Assembly (NCBI RefSeq): GCF_037094685.1
Contig: NZ_CP146614.1
Span: forward strand, 1,798,001-1,862,000
DNA: 64,000 bases
Direction: 5' to 3'
DNA from: Massilia sp. METH4
GTDB taxonomy: Bacteria; Pseudomonadota; Gammaproteobacteria; Burkholderiales; Burkholderiaceae_D
The notes under the pieces are model-generated. The model ran no database searches. It saw only the letters and a list, made by a program, of their open reading frames with translations, and was not told the DNA's origin. This document shows, one piece after another, positions 17,681 to 27,382 of the stretch. The first letter of the stretch is position 1. The number at the start of each line of letters is the position of its first letter. A program made the translations under genes and the position numbers.

Positions 17681-18373
17681 TCAGGCAGCAATGGCGGGCA
17701 ACTCTGCGTCGACCGGCGGCGGCGGCTCCGCAGCCAGGACAGGCGGGGTGATGCCTTCGATCGTCAGGCCCGAGTCCAGGAAGGCATGCAGCAGCTTGAA
17801 CGACGCGGCACCGGTAGCCCACTCGGCCGATACGTAATACAGGCGCGGCAGTGGTTTCGTGGTCCAGTATTTATCGTCGGGAATGACGGCCGCGTCGAGC
17901 GTCTGGTCTCCGCTCGGGCGAAAGGGGTAGCGCATGATGCGGATCAGCGTATTGATCAGGGCGGAGCGCTGCACGGTGGCGTACAGGCGGATGTCCTGCT
18001 GCATGGCCAACAGGTGGGAGCCGAGGATGAGGCCATTGAATACCAGGATGCGTTCGCGGTTCGGCAGGCTGGCGGACACCGCCAGGGAACACAGTTCCGC
18101 GACATTGCCGCCGCAGGCTGCGTATTGTGCCTCCCAGTGGCGTTGGCGAAAGTATTTTTCGCTCGGCAGCAGGTTGTCCGGCGTGCGCACCTTGATGTTG
18201 AGGTTGCCCCTGACTTCATCGCCGTCGCAGATCAGCACGGCGAAATCGTAGTCGTCGCACAGGTGGCAGGGCTCGGTTCCCCAGGCCGATGAATACACGT
18301 CGCGCACCAGCCTGCGACCGCTCCAGAACAGGCGATCGGACCTGCGGACGATTTTCAGCGACGGTTTGTTCAT
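17681..18373 (-). CDS. Uncharacterised protein, possible GNAT-like fold
   Basis: 230 residues, no signal peptide or membrane segment. The N-terminal half (FAVLICDGDEVRGNLNIKVR, then LLPSEKYF) has the beta-strand pattern of N-acyltransferase or autoinducer-synthase-like folds, and NRERILVFNGLILGSHLLAM looks like a conserved helix region. The C-terminus is Pro/Ala rich. I do not recognise the family with confidence. It lies upstream of glmS on the same strand with 166 bp between, and is divergent from an Lrp-type regulator that may control it. Confidence 0.45.
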   Translation of the reverse strand: MNKPSLKIVRRSDRLFWSGRRLVRDVYSSAWGTEPCHLCDDYDFAVLICDGDEVRGNLNIKVRTPDNLLPSEKYFRQRHWEAQYAACGGNVAELCSLAVSASLPNRERILVFNGLILGSHLLAMQQDIRLYATVQRSALINTLIRIMRYPFRPSGDQTLDAAVIPDDKYWTTKPLPRLYYVSAEWATGAASFKLLHAFLDSGLTIEGITPPVLAAEPPPPVDAELPAIAA

Positions 18374-18467
18374 GGGTTCCGTTCAGGTTCACGTTGGCCG
18401 GCCGATGGAATGCCTTTCGCTCAGCCCATGCCGTGGGGAAATAATCAACGAAAAGGACCCGAAAAGG

Positions 18468-18483
18468 GTTGATTTAAATTAAC
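18468..18483. promoter_or_regulatory. Possible Lrp-type operator
   Basis: GTTGATTTAAATTAAC, a near-perfect AT-rich palindrome between two divergent genes, the size and style bound by Lrp/AsnC dimers. It lies 37 bp before the regulator start and probably controls one or both genes. Confidence 0.35.
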
Positions 18484-18519
18484 TTTCGCCTTGAATGAGG
18501 CAAGTAAGATGGAAGCGAT

Positions 18520-18984
18520 ATGGATAGTCCATTGGATGAGCTGGATCGGCGCATCCTGAATGTGTTGCAGGAAAACGCCGCTATCACGAACGCGGATCTG
18601 GCGCAGCTGGTGCACGTGTCCGCGCCCACCTGCCTGCGCCGGGTGAAGGCCTTGCGCGACGGCGGCATCATCGAGCGCCAGGTGGCCATCGTGGCGCCGG
18701 ACAAGGTGGGCGCGCGGCTGACTGCCATCGTCGAGATCACGCTCGACGTGCAGGCTGCCGAGCGGATGGCCGAATTCGAGACCCTGGTAGCCCAGGAAAG
18801 CGCGGTATTGCAGTGTTATCGGGTATCGCCCGGGCCGGACTTCGTGCTGGTAGTGCAGGTGGCGGACATGCCGGCCTATCACGCGCTGGCCCACCGCTTG
18901 TTCACCAGCCATGCAAATGTGCGCAATGTGAAGGCGTATTTCTCGACGTTCCGCGCGAAGTTCGATACGCGCATCGCTGTTTGA
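18520..18984 (+). CDS. Lrp/AsnC-family transcriptional regulator
   Basis: 154 residues: N-terminal helix-turn-helix (LDRRILNVLQENAAITNADL, ending SAPTCLRRVKALRDGG) and C-terminal RAM/AsnC ligand-binding domain (YRVSPGPDFVLVVQVADM). Such regulators respond to amino acids. Divergent from the uncharacterised 230-residue gene, which is a likely target. Ligand unknown. Confidence 0.9.
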   Translation: MDSPLDELDRRILNVLQENAAITNADLAQLVHVSAPTCLRRVKALRDGGIIERQVAIVAPDKVGARLTAIVEITLDVQAAERMAEFETLVAQESAVLQCYRVSPGPDFVLVVQVADMPAYHALAHRLFTSHANVRNVKAYFSTFRAKFDTRIAV

Positions 18985-19656
18985 GCGGGCCTGTCCGGGC
19001 ATTGTTTATACATGGCGATCCACAGCCTGTGCACCGCTTGTGCGCGTGGTTATCCACGCGCTTTTCCACTGCCGGCGGCCGGCTTATCTCCAGCTTATAC
19101 CGTGCTTATACCGGATTGACCACAAGCTTTCCCACAAAGTTATTCACAGGACTGAGGCAGCACCTCGCGCTGTCCGGCAGGCTGCTGCACAGGCTGCCGA
19201 AAACGTTTGCACTGCTACTCTGCGAATGGAACACCTACCATTTACGCTGTGCGTAAATGGGAAGGTTATTCACCGGCATCCCCTGCCGGCTGCCCTTCCT
19301 GGGCTGGGCCGGGTTAGCGGCTTGCAAGGTTGCCAAAACATGGAGCACGGCGATATCGAAAAGTCGTGTCGAGCACCCTGTCAACACGTTTTACCATGGC
19401 TTTTCCACAAAGTTATTCAGGTGGCCAATTGCCTCAAAACCAGGGGAAAACTGGCTATACACGACTATTCACGGCTTATCCCGATCTTCTTCCCATGCTT
19501 GCCAACAGCCTTATCCCCAATACGGCCTAGTCCGCATGCGCACCAGCCATTCCAGCTCGTGCCCACCCTTTACACACCGGTTGCACACCGGCTGTTCCTT
19601 CCCTTGTGCACACGCTTGTCCACAGCGGCACCGATTGCCAGCGGCTAGAATGACGC
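18985..19656. other. Long intergenic region with DnaA-box-like words
   Basis: 672 bp without a credible gene. It contains TTATTCACA (19140-19148, a perfect TTWTNCACA match), TTATCCACG (19050-19058), TTATTCACC (19266-19274) and TTGTCCACA (19616-19624). The phrase CCACAAAGTTATTCA appears twice (around 19132 and 19405) and GCTTATACC twice (around 19094 and 19104). Looks like a weak DnaA-binding cluster; function uncertain. Confidence 0.35.
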
Positions 19657-20274
19657 ATGAACTACCTTGCCCACGTGTATTTGGCCCGGCACGATGACGC
19701 GGCGATGGTCGGCGCGATGCTGGGCGACTTCGTCAAGGCGAACGATGTCGCGGCTTATCCGCCGGAGATCGCGCGCGAGATCACGCTGCACCGCCATATC
19801 GACAGCTATACAGACAGCCACCCGGCGGTGCTGGCCGCGAAGGAATTGTTCGGGGAAGGGCGGCGGCGCTATGCTGGCATCGTGCTGGACGTGTTTTACG
19901 ACCACGAATTGAGCCGTCACTGGGAACGGTGGAGCGAAGAGCCGCGCGAGGCGCTGATCGCCCGCTTCTACCGCGCGCTGGCAGCGCACGAGCCCATGCT
20001 GCCGCCACGGTTGCAGGAAATGCTGCCCTACCTCGTGCGGCAGGACTGGCTGGGGGGATATGCGAGTTTCGCCGGCGTGGAAGGCACCATCGCGCGGGTG
20101 TCGCGCCGCCTGAGCCGCAATGGAGACTTGCTGCGCGATGGCGTGCAGGACCTGGTGCGGCACCGCGACGCCATCGCCGAAGGCTTCGAGCGCTTCTTCC
20201 CCGACCTGGTGCGGTTTTCGGAAGAGCGCAGGACCGCCTTGCTTACATCGGGACTGCTTACTTCTTCGCCTTGA
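19657..20274 (+). CDS. acpH: Acyl carrier protein phosphodiesterase
   Basis: 205-residue AcpH/DUF479 protein: [33 protein letters not shown] and [14 protein letters not shown] carry the conserved His/Asp metal ligands of this HD-like phosphodiesterase, which removes 4'-phosphopantetheine from ACP. Convergent with glmU, with the last 17 bp overlapping. Confidence 0.92.
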   Translation: MNYLAHVYLARHDDAAMVGAMLGDFVKANDVAAYPPEIAREITLHRHIDSYTDSHPAVLAAKELFGEGRRRYAGIVLDVFYDHELSRHWERWSEEPREALIARFYRALAAHEPMLPPRLQEMLPYLVRQDWLGGYASFAGVEGTIARVSRRLSRNGDLLRDGVQDLVRHRDAIAEGFERFFPDLVRFSEERRTALLTSGLLTSSP

Positions 20275-21634
20275 CCGGGCGCTGCCAGCCTTCGACCGTC
20301 ATCTGCTTGGGGCGCGAGATCGTCAGGCGGCCGGCCGGTGCGTTCTTCGTCAGCGTGGTGCCGGCACCGATCGTGGCGCCCGCGCCCACCGTCACCGGCG
20401 CGACCAGCTGGCTGTCGCTGCCGATGAAGGCGTCGTCCTCGATCACCGTGCGGTACTTGTTGGCGCCGTCGTAGTTGCAGGTGATGACGCCGGCGCCGAT
20501 GTTCACGCGCGAGCCCACGTCCGCATCGCCCACGTAGGCCAGGTGATTGGCCTTGCTGTGCGCGGCCACGTGGCTGTTCTTGATTTCGACGAAATTGCCG
20601 ACGTGGACATCCTCGTCCAGCACCGTGCCCGGGCGCAGGCGCGCGTACGGGCCGATGATCGATTTCGGGCCGACCGTGGCTTCCTCGATGTGGCAGAACG
20701 GCTTGATCTGCGCGCCTGCTTCGATGGACGCGTTGACGATCACGCTGTGCGCGCCGACCGTCACGCCGTCGGCCAGCACGACCTTGCCTTCGAAGACGCA
20801 ACCGACGTCGATCGTCACGTCGCGGCCGCACACCAGTTCGCCGCGAATGTCGATGCGGGCCGGGTCCAGCACCGTCACGCCTTTTTCCAGCAGCGCCTGG
20901 GACTGGTTGTTCTGGTGGATGCGTTCCAGCTGCGCCAGTTGCACCTTGCTGTTCACGCCCAGCACTTCCCATTCGGCCGCCGGGTGCGCGGACACCACTT
21001 CCACGCCATCGGCGACGGCGCGCGCCACGATGTCGGTCAGGTAGTACTCGCCCTGCGCATTATTGTTTTGCAGCGAGGCCAGCCAGGTTTTCAGGCGGCC
21101 GGTGGGGATGCACATGATGCCGGAATTGATTTCCTTGATCGCGCGCTCCTCCGGCGTGGCATCCTTTTCCTCGACGATGCGCACGATGCGGTCACCCTCG
21201 CGGACGATGCGGCCCAGGCCGAACGGATCGGCCTGCACCACGGTGAGGATGCCCAGCTTGTCCTGGCCGGCCGCGGTGACCAGGCGCTGCAGCGAAGCGG
21301 CCGTGGTCAAGGGCACGTCGCCATACAGCACCAGCGTGGGCACGGCTTCATCCAGCACGGGCAGGGCCTGCATCACCGCGTGGCCCGTACCGAGTTGCGG
21401 TTCCTGCAGGGCGGCCGAGATTTCCACGCCGCCCCGAGCCTTCTGCGCTTCGAGAGCGGACAGCACCGTGGCGCCTCCATGCCCGTAAATCACACATAAT
21501 TTGGCCGGCGCGAGCGTGCGCGCCGTATCGATCACGTGCGACAGCAAAGGCTTGCCCGCCAGCGGGTGCAGCACCTTGGGCAGGGCCGATTGCATGCGCT
21601 TGCCCATGCCGGCAGCGAGGATGACAACGTTCAT
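20258..21634 (-). CDS. glmU: Bifunctional UDP-GlcNAc pyrophosphorylase / GlcN-1-P acetyltransferase
   Basis: 458 residues. The N-terminal uridylyltransferase has the [20 protein letters not shown] loop (6-25) and VLYGDVPL. The C-terminal left-handed beta-helix acetyltransferase contains [19 protein letters not shown] and [11 protein letters not shown]. It makes UDP-GlcNAc for peptidoglycan and LPS. Start at MNVVILAAG (21634); an upstream in-frame extension lacks family sequence. Overlaps acpH convergently and is divergent from the DUF6279 lipoprotein gene. Confidence 0.97.
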   Translation of the reverse strand: MNVVILAAGMGKRMQSALPKVLHPLAGKPLLSHVIDTARTLAPAKLCVIYGHGGATVLSALEAQKARGGVEISAALQEPQLGTGHAVMQALPVLDEAVPTLVLYGDVPLTTAASLQRLVTAAGQDKLGILTVVQADPFGLGRIVREGDRIVRIVEEKDATPEERAIKEINSGIMCIPTGRLKTWLASLQNNNAQGEYYLTDIVARAVADGVEVVSAHPAAEWEVLGVNSKVQLAQLERIHQNNQSQALLEKGVTVLDPARIDIRGELVCGRDVTIDVGCVFEGKVVLADGVTVGAHSVIVNASIEAGAQIKPFCHIEEATVGPKSIIGPYARLRPGTVLDEDVHVGNFVEIKNSHVAAHSKANHLAYVGDADVGSRVNIGAGVITCNYDGANKYRTVIEDDAFIGSDSQLVAPVTVGAGATIGAGTTLTKNAPAGRLTISRPKQMTVEGWQRPVKAKK

Positions 21635-21674
21635 GGCTGAATTCGTGTTAGTTAAAAATATGCAAAAGTTTAAC

Positions 21675-22547
21675 ATGCAGACATCATTTTTCCGAATCTG
21701 GTGCCTGGCCGCGCTCCTGGCGCTCGTCACCGCCTGCAGCTCGTTGAAGCTGGCCTATAACAATGGCGATACGCTGTTGTACTGGTGGCTGGATAACTAT
21801 GTGGACTTCGACGACGAACAGAGCGGACAGGTCAAGAAGGACATCGACGACCTGTTCCGCTGGCACCGCAAGACGCAGTTGCAGGACTACGTGCACGTGC
21901 TGCAGCGCGCGCAGCAGCAGTTGCGTGGCAACCCCACGCCGGCCGACCTGCGCGCGGACTACGACGATATCCGCGCCCGTACGCAGGCGCTACTGCTGAA
22001 GGCGGCGCCGGACATCGCCGACCTCGCGCTGTCGCTCAAACCCGAGCAACTGACGCAGATGGAGAAGAAGTTCGCCAAGAACAACGACAAGTTCCGCCGC
22101 GAGAACATGAAGGGCGACCGCGACGACCAGAACGAATACCGCTACAAGAAATCGATGGAGCAGTTCGAACTGTGGTTCGGCAGTTTCTCGCGCGAGCAGA
22201 AGGAAGCGATCCGCAAGGCTTCCGACGCGCGCCCGCTCGATAATCAGATCTGGCTCGATGAACGGATGCGCCGGCAGCGCAACGTGCTGGCGCTGGCGCG
22301 CCGCATCATGCAGGAGAAACCGAGCCGCGAGCAGGCGATCGCGCAGATCCAGAGCCTGATCCGAGAGAGCTTCAGCCGCCTCGATAATTCCGAGCGCAAG
22401 GCTTTCTATGAGTCGTACACCAACAGCACCATCGGGCTGGTGCACACCGTGGTGAGCATCGCCACGCCGGAACAGAAGGCCCACGCACAAAAGCGCATGC
22501 AGGGCTGGATCAACGATTTCAATACGCTGGCGGCGGAAGCGAAGTAA
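21675..22547 (+). CDS. DUF6279-type lipoprotein
   Basis: 290 residues beginning [20 protein letters not shown] with lipobox VTAC, so a probable outer-membrane lipoprotein. The rest is highly charged and helical ([20 protein letters not shown], then long Lys/Arg/Glu helices), fitting the DUF6279 family of unknown function. An alternative ATG at 21660 adds five residues; neither start has a strong ribosome site. Ends 3 bp before the stop of the convergent DeoR gene. Confidence 0.8.
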   Translation: MQTSFFRIWCLAALLALVTACSSLKLAYNNGDTLLYWWLDNYVDFDDEQSGQVKKDIDDLFRWHRKTQLQDYVHVLQRAQQQLRGNPTPADLRADYDDIRARTQALLLKAAPDIADLALSLKPEQLTQMEKKFAKNNDKFRRENMKGDRDDQNEYRYKKSMEQFELWFGSFSREQKEAIRKASDARPLDNQIWLDERMRRQRNVLALARRIMQEKPSREQAIAQIQSLIRESFSRLDNSERKAFYESYTNSTIGLVHTVVSIATPEQKAHAQKRMQGWINDFNTLAAEAK

Positions 22548-22550
22548 GGC

Positions 22551-23300
22551 TTACAGCACCCGCACGCCCAGCGCACGGTATGGCGCCAGGTCCGCTTCCG
22601 GCACGCTGCCGGCCGTGATCAGCGTATCGATGCGGCCGGCCTCGCACACGATATACGAAGCGGCCGTGCCCAGTTTCTCCGGCGTGACCAGCGCCACCAC
22701 GTGCTTCGACGCGTTGACGATTGCCCGCTTGACGGCCGCTTCCTCGGGATCGGCCACCGTCAACCCGGCTTCCGGGTGCAGGCCATAGGTGCCGATGAAG
22801 CAGGCATCGGCCAGCAGCTGGCGGAAGAAATCCACCGTTTCCAGCCCCAGGTTGACGCGGTATTGCGCGTGCACCCGGCCGCCGGCCATGCGCACCTCGA
22901 TGTTCGGATGATCGAGCAGCGTCATCGCGGCCGGCAGGCTGTGCGTGGCCACGGTCAGCTTGCCCGTGCCCGGCAGTTGGCGCGCCAGCCAGCCCGCCGT
23001 CGTGCCGCCATCGAGGATGATCAACTGCCCCTCGCTTACCAGCGCTAGCGCCTTCTGCGCGATTTCCTGTTTTGCCGCCGCGTCGTGCTGCTCGCGCGCC
23101 TGGTAGGCGTTCGGAATCGGCGAGGGCAGCAGGGCGCCGCCGCGGATGCGCGTGAGCGCGCCCTTGCGGGCCAGTTCATCGATGTCACGGCGGATCGTGT
23201 CTTCGGAAACGTCCAGCGCGGTACTGAGCGTGGCCAGCTGCACCTGGCCGTGGCGTTGCAACTCGTCGAGGATGCGGCGGAATCGTTCGTGCTTGAGCAT
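22551..23300 (-). CDS. DeoR-family transcriptional repressor
   Basis: 249 residues: DeoR helix-turn-helix (RRILDELQRHGQVQLATLST, DVSEDTIRRDIDELARKGAL) and DeoRC sugar-phosphate sensor domain (IILDGGTTAGWLARQL, FIGTYGLHPEAGLTV). Typical members repress sugar metabolism genes and sense a phosphorylated sugar. Divergent from the HAD-Nudix gene with 149 bp between, so that gene is a likely target. Start at MLKHERFRR. Confidence 0.93.
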   Translation of the reverse strand: MLKHERFRRILDELQRHGQVQLATLSTALDVSEDTIRRDIDELARKGALTRIRGGALLPSPIPNAYQAREQHDAAAKQEIAQKALALVSEGQLIILDGGTTAGWLARQLPGTGKLTVATHSLPAAMTLLDHPNIEVRMAGGRVHAQYRVNLGLETVDFFRQLLADACFIGTYGLHPEAGLTVADPEEAAVKRAIVNASKHVVALVTPEKLGTAASYIVCEAGRIDTLITAGSVPEADLAPYRALGVRVL

Positions 23301-23336
23301 GGTGGCTGGCTTTGGAAGCAAGATAAAAGTTGCCTG

Positions 23337-23360
23337 AACCGGGGTCTGCCCCCGGTTTTC
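23337..23360. repeat. Dispersed palindrome, GGGGTCTGCCCCC type
   Basis: CCGGGGTCTGCCCCCGG followed by TTTTCGGAAA, between the divergent DeoR and HAD-Nudix genes. Same layout as the copy near 27340 (GGGTTCTGACCCC followed by GGTTTCAGGAAA). Member of the intergenic palindrome families seen through this window. Confidence 0.6.
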
Positions 23361-23449
23361 GGAAATTCTTGCGGCATTTTGCAACTTGTTGCAACATTCT
23401 GCAAGATGATGGTAGTCTTGTTTTTATTGACACTTCTTTCGGATCTGCC

Positions 23450-24754
23450 ATGACTACGCTGCTCCCCGGACCGTTCCGCGCCATCCTGTTCGACCTGGAC
23501 GGCACGCTGGCCAATACGCTCCCGCTGTGTATCGAAGCCTTTCGCGGCGCCATCGAACCGGTGGCGGGCCGTGCACTGTCCGATGCGGAAATCATCGCCA
23601 CGTTTGGCCCGTCCGAAGAGGGGACGATCCGCGCGCTGGCGCCGGCGCGCTACGACGAATGCCTGGCCGCCTATCTGCGCCACTATGAAGCGAAGCATGC
23701 CGACTACCCTGCCGTGTTCGACGGCATGGCCGAACTGCTGCGCGACCTGCGCCTGCACGGCGTGCGCCTGGGCATGGTGACGGGCAAGGGTGTCGCCAGC
23801 GCCCGGCTGTCGCTGCGGCAGTTCGGCCTGGAAGACGTGTTCGAAGTCGTCGAAACGGGCTCGCCGCTCGGGCCGCGCAAGGCCGAGGCGCTGCGCGACG
23901 TGCTCGCCGCATGGCAGCTGGCGGCGGCGGAGGCGGTGTACATCGGGGACGCGCCGAGCGACATCACGGCCGCCCGCGCCGTGGGAATGCCCATCGTGTC
24001 CGCGGCATGGGCGGACACTGCGGACGCCGCCACCCTGCAAGCGATGGGCCCGGACCTGCTGGCGCACTCGGTGGGCGAACTGCGCGACTGGCTGTGGCCG
24101 CGGCTGCATGCGGGCGCGGCGCCGGACGGCATGTGGCTGGGCATCGCCCAGCGCTTGCAGGCACTGGCGCAGGCCGGGCTGGCATACGATCCCCACGTCT
24201 TCGACGCCGAGCGCTACCAGGAAGTGCTGGCGCTCAGCCAACAGATGCTGAGCCACCTGACGGGCCAGCCGGTGCCGCAGTTGCAGGACGCGATCGCGCT
24301 GGAGCGCGGCTACCCGACGCCGAAGGTGGACATCCGCGCCGTGCTGTTCAACGGCACCGACCAGGTGCTGATGGCGCGCGAAAAGCACGACGGCGGCAAA
24401 TGGTCGCTGCCGGGCGGCTGGGCGGACGTCGGCTGCACGCCGTTCGAGGTGGCCGTGAAGGAAGTGCGCGAGGAAACGGGCCTGGACACGGAAGCGGTGC
24501 GGCTGCTGGCGCTGTGGGACAAGCGCGTGCACCCGCATCCGCCGCAGGCGTGGTACGTGTACAAGGCCTTCATCCTGTGCCGCCCCACCGGCGGCGCCCT
24601 GCTGGCCGACACCGCCGAGACAACCGAAGTACGCTGGGTCTCGCGCCACGAACTGCCCGCGCTGGACCTCTCCACCGACCGCGTCACGCTGTCGCAGCTC
24701 GAACGCCTGTTCGACTTCGCCGCGAACCCGGATTTGCCGACCCTGTGCGACTGA
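23450..24754 (+). CDS. HAD phosphatase - Nudix hydrolase fusion
   Basis: 434 residues with two enzymes in one chain. Residues about 1-215 are a HAD phosphatase of the phosphoglycolate-phosphatase type (FDLDGTLANT nucleophile loop, MVTGKG, IGDAPSDITAA). Residues about 225-290 match the Nudix_hydro_N helical domain (MWLGIAQRLQALAQAGLAYD, RYQEVL), then PTPKVDIRAVLF leads into the Nudix domain. The Nudix box reads GCTPFEVAVKEVREETG, where the usual first Glu (GE) is Cys and Arg is Lys, but the catalytic EE pair is kept. Possibly couples hydrolysis of a nucleoside diphosphate derivative to dephosphorylation of the product. Substrate unknown. Confidence 0.85.
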   Translation: MTTLLPGPFRAILFDLDGTLANTLPLCIEAFRGAIEPVAGRALSDAEIIATFGPSEEGTIRALAPARYDECLAAYLRHYEAKHADYPAVFDGMAELLRDLRLHGVRLGMVTGKGVASARLSLRQFGLEDVFEVVETGSPLGPRKAEALRDVLAAWQLAAAEAVYIGDAPSDITAARAVGMPIVSAAWADTADAATLQAMGPDLLAHSVGELRDWLWPRLHAGAAPDGMWLGIAQRLQALAQAGLAYDPHVFDAERYQEVLALSQQMLSHLTGQPVPQLQDAIALERGYPTPKVDIRAVLFNGTDQVLMAREKHDGGKWSLPGGWADVGCTPFEVAVKEVREETGLDTEAVRLLALWDKRVHPHPPQAWYVYKAFILCRPTGGALLADTAETTEVRWVSRHELPALDLSTDRVTLSQLERLFDFAANPDLPTLCD

Positions 24755-24759
24755 AGTAC

Positions 24760-24966
24760 GGGGGACAGTCCCCACTTTTTGCGGGGACAGTCCCCAATTT
24801 TTGGCAACATTTAACAATCGATGATTGCGCAGAGGGCCGCGCCGCGCCGCAGTTCCGCGCTTGGTGCCGGGCAAGTCACAATGCGTGGCGCCGCCGGCAC
24901 AATCGTTGGGTAATCGTTGGGTAAGCGAGACAAAAAGTGTTGTAAAAATTCGGGGACTGTCCCCGG
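24760..24966. repeat. REPIN-like cluster, GGGGACAGTCCCC type
   Basis: GGGGACAGTCCCC at 24761-24773 and 24783-24795, and GGGGACTGTCCCC at 24952-24964. The second and third copies carry matching tails in opposite orientation (AATTTTTGGCAACATTT and, reversed, GAATTTTTACAACACTT), so the block is an inverted pair of palindromes around about 150 bp of unique sequence, the layout of REPIN elements. The unique part also has a direct duplication of AATCGTTGGGT (24901-24922). Confidence 0.6.
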
Positions 24967-25012
24967 GGAAGTGCGTGCTATAGTGCCCGCCTCATTTCCG
25001 CACGACGTTCCC

Positions 25013-25642
25013 ATGCAAAAGAAGAAGCCCGCCGCCAAAGTTCCCGTCCACGGTCCGCAGCACGCCAAGCAGGTGCGCATCATCGGTGGGGAGTGGAAGC
25101 GCACGCCGTTGCCGGTGCTCGAGGCGCTCGGCTTGCGGCCCACGCCTGACCGGGTGCGCGAGACGGTGTTCAACTGGCTCAATCACCTGCGCGGCGACTG
25201 GGGCAACGTGCGCGTGCTGGACCTGTTCGCGGGCAGTGGCGCGCTCGGCTTCGAAGCCGCCAGCCGTGGGGCGAAGGGGGTGACGATGGTGGACGCGAAC
25301 GCGGCCATCGTGCGCCAGTTGCAGGCGATCCAGGAAAAACTGAAAGCGACGAACGTCGTCGTGCAGCGTGCGGATGCGCTGGCGCTGGCGCAATCGCTCG
25401 CGCAGCGGGGCCAGCAGTTCGACGTGATCTTCCTCGATCCGCCTTACCAGCAGGATTTCCTGTCCCGCGCGCTGCCGCTGTGCGAGAAGCTGGTGGCCGA
25501 AGGCGGCCTCGTCTACGCCGAATCCGGCCTGCCGCTGGCGGTCGATGGTGATGCGCCGGACTGGATGGCGCCATGGGAAGTGGTGCGGCAAGACAAGGCC
25601 GGCATGGTGCACTTCCACCTGTTGCGCCGTCGCGCAGAATAA
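25013..25642 (+). CDS. rsmD: 16S rRNA (guanine966-N2)-methyltransferase
   Basis: 209-residue RsmD: VRIIGGEWKRTPLPVLE, RPTPDRVRETVFNWL, the SAM loop VLDLFAGSGALGFEAASRGA and catalytic DPPY (IFLDPPYQQ). Methylates G966 of 16S rRNA. Start at MQKKKPAAK; a longer frame runs back into repeat sequence. TATAGT at about 24979-24984 is a possible -10 box. Upstream of coaD, the common arrangement. Confidence 0.95.
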   Translation: MQKKKPAAKVPVHGPQHAKQVRIIGGEWKRTPLPVLEALGLRPTPDRVRETVFNWLNHLRGDWGNVRVLDLFAGSGALGFEAASRGAKGVTMVDANAAIVRQLQAIQEKLKATNVVVQRADALALAQSLAQRGQQFDVIFLDPPYQQDFLSRALPLCEKLVAEGGLVYAESGLPLAVDGDAPDWMAPWEVVRQDKAGMVHFHLLRRRAE

Positions 25643-25744
25643 GAGCGCCTAACAAAACCCCCATGGCTGCGTTGCAGCGTCTCGCCGTACAGGTGTACTG
25701 TCTTCGACGCCGCGCCTTGCCCTGCGGGTTTTGTTAGGCGCTCT
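25642..25744. repeat. 103-bp inverted repeat, attC-like
   Basis: Perfect 19-bp arms, AGAGCGCCTAACAAAACCC (25642-25660) and its complement (25726-25744), surround a 65-bp partly self-complementary core. The arms contain GCCTAAC and GTTAGGC, which fit the outer boxes (RYYYAAC / GTTRRRY) of integron attC sites, at attC-like spacing (93 bp). No integron integrase or cassette array is present, so it may be a dispersed folded element or a terminator for rsmD. Confidence 0.65.
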
Positions 25745-25794
25745 AAGTTGGCGCCGGCCCCCGGCGGTGAAGCCCGCCCCCGTTTCAGGCATAA

Positions 25795-26589
<795 letters not shown>

Positions 26590-26675
26590 ACAAAAAAGCA
26601 TGACCGTGCGTGAACCGGGCAGGGCGGTGGTATAGTGCAACGGCACTTCCACAACACCCATCCGGAGACACGACC

Positions 26676-27272
26676 ATGAACCCTTCCCGCAGATTAGTCA
26701 TGCACGGCGCCTGCGCGCTGCTGCTCGCCGCCACCCTGCCTGCCATGCCAGCCTTTGCCGCCGTCGACGCGGCCGGCGTGAAGTTCGACGACACGGCCAC
26801 CGTCAACGGCCAGCCGCTGAAGCTGAACGGTGCCGGCGTGCGCACGAAGGTCGTCTTCAAGGTGTATGCGCTTGGCCTGTACCTGCCGGAAAAGAAAACG
26901 TCCGCGGCCGACATCCAGGCCGTGCAGGGCGCACGCCGCATCCACATCGTCAGCTTACGCGACCTGTCGTCGCAAGACTTCAGCGAAGCCTTCATGAAAG
27001 GCCTGAACGCGAACACGGATGCCGCCGAGCGCACCCGCCTGCAGCCCCAGATCAAGGCGTTCAACGACATGTTCGCCGCCATTCCCGGCCTGAAGAAGGG
27101 CGACGTGCTGCTGGTCGACTGGATCCCCGGCACGGGCACCGTGTGCACGCTCAACGGCAAGAAAATCGGCGAAACGGTGCCGGACGTGGCGTTCCACAAC
27201 GCGATCCTGCGCATCTGGATCGGCAACGATCCGGCCGACAGCGGGCTGAAACCGAAGCTGCTGGGCGGTTGA
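26676..27272 (+). CDS. Chalcone isomerase-like periplasmic protein
   Basis: 198 residues with an export signal (MNPSRRLVMHGACALLLAAT, cleavage after AFA). The rest fits the bacterial chalcone isomerase-like domain: VVFKVYALGLYLPEKK, IHIVSLRDLSSQDFSEAF, GLKKGDVLLVDWIPGTGT. Bacterial members are not shown to isomerise chalcones and probably bind a small hydrophobic ligand. Start at 26676 after CCGGAGACACGACC. Followed by a strong terminator. Confidence 0.85.
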   Translation: MNPSRRLVMHGACALLLAATLPAMPAFAAVDAAGVKFDDTATVNGQPLKLNGAGVRTKVVFKVYALGLYLPEKKTSAADIQAVQGARRIHIVSLRDLSSQDFSEAFMKGLNANTDAAERTRLQPQIKAFNDMFAAIPGLKKGDVLLVDWIPGTGTVCTLNGKKIGETVPDVAFHNAILRIWIGNDPADSGLKPKLLGG

Positions 27273-27285
27273 ACAGAGCACGCAT

Positions 27286-27316
27286 AAAAAAACCCGGGAC
27301 GTCCCGGGTTTTTTTT
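27286..27316 (+). terminator. Rho-independent terminator
   Basis: Self-complementary CCCGGGACGTCCCGGG stem flanked by A-run and T-run, 13 bp after the chalcone isomerase-like gene; works in both directions. Confidence 0.9.
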
Positions 27317-27325
27317 GAGTAATAT

Positions 27326-27361
27326 TTCCTGGAATTGGGTTCTGACCCCGGTTTCAGGAAA
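27326..27361. repeat. Dispersed palindrome, GGGTTCTGACCCC type
   Basis: GGGTTCTGACCCC (27337-27349) nested in a larger inverted repeat ATTTCCTG / CAGGAAAT. Related to the copy at 23337-23360. Located just downstream of the terminator, before the 3' end of the small membrane protein gene. Confidence 0.55.
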
Positions 27362-27382
27362 TGTTCCTGGGAGCTGGCTTGA

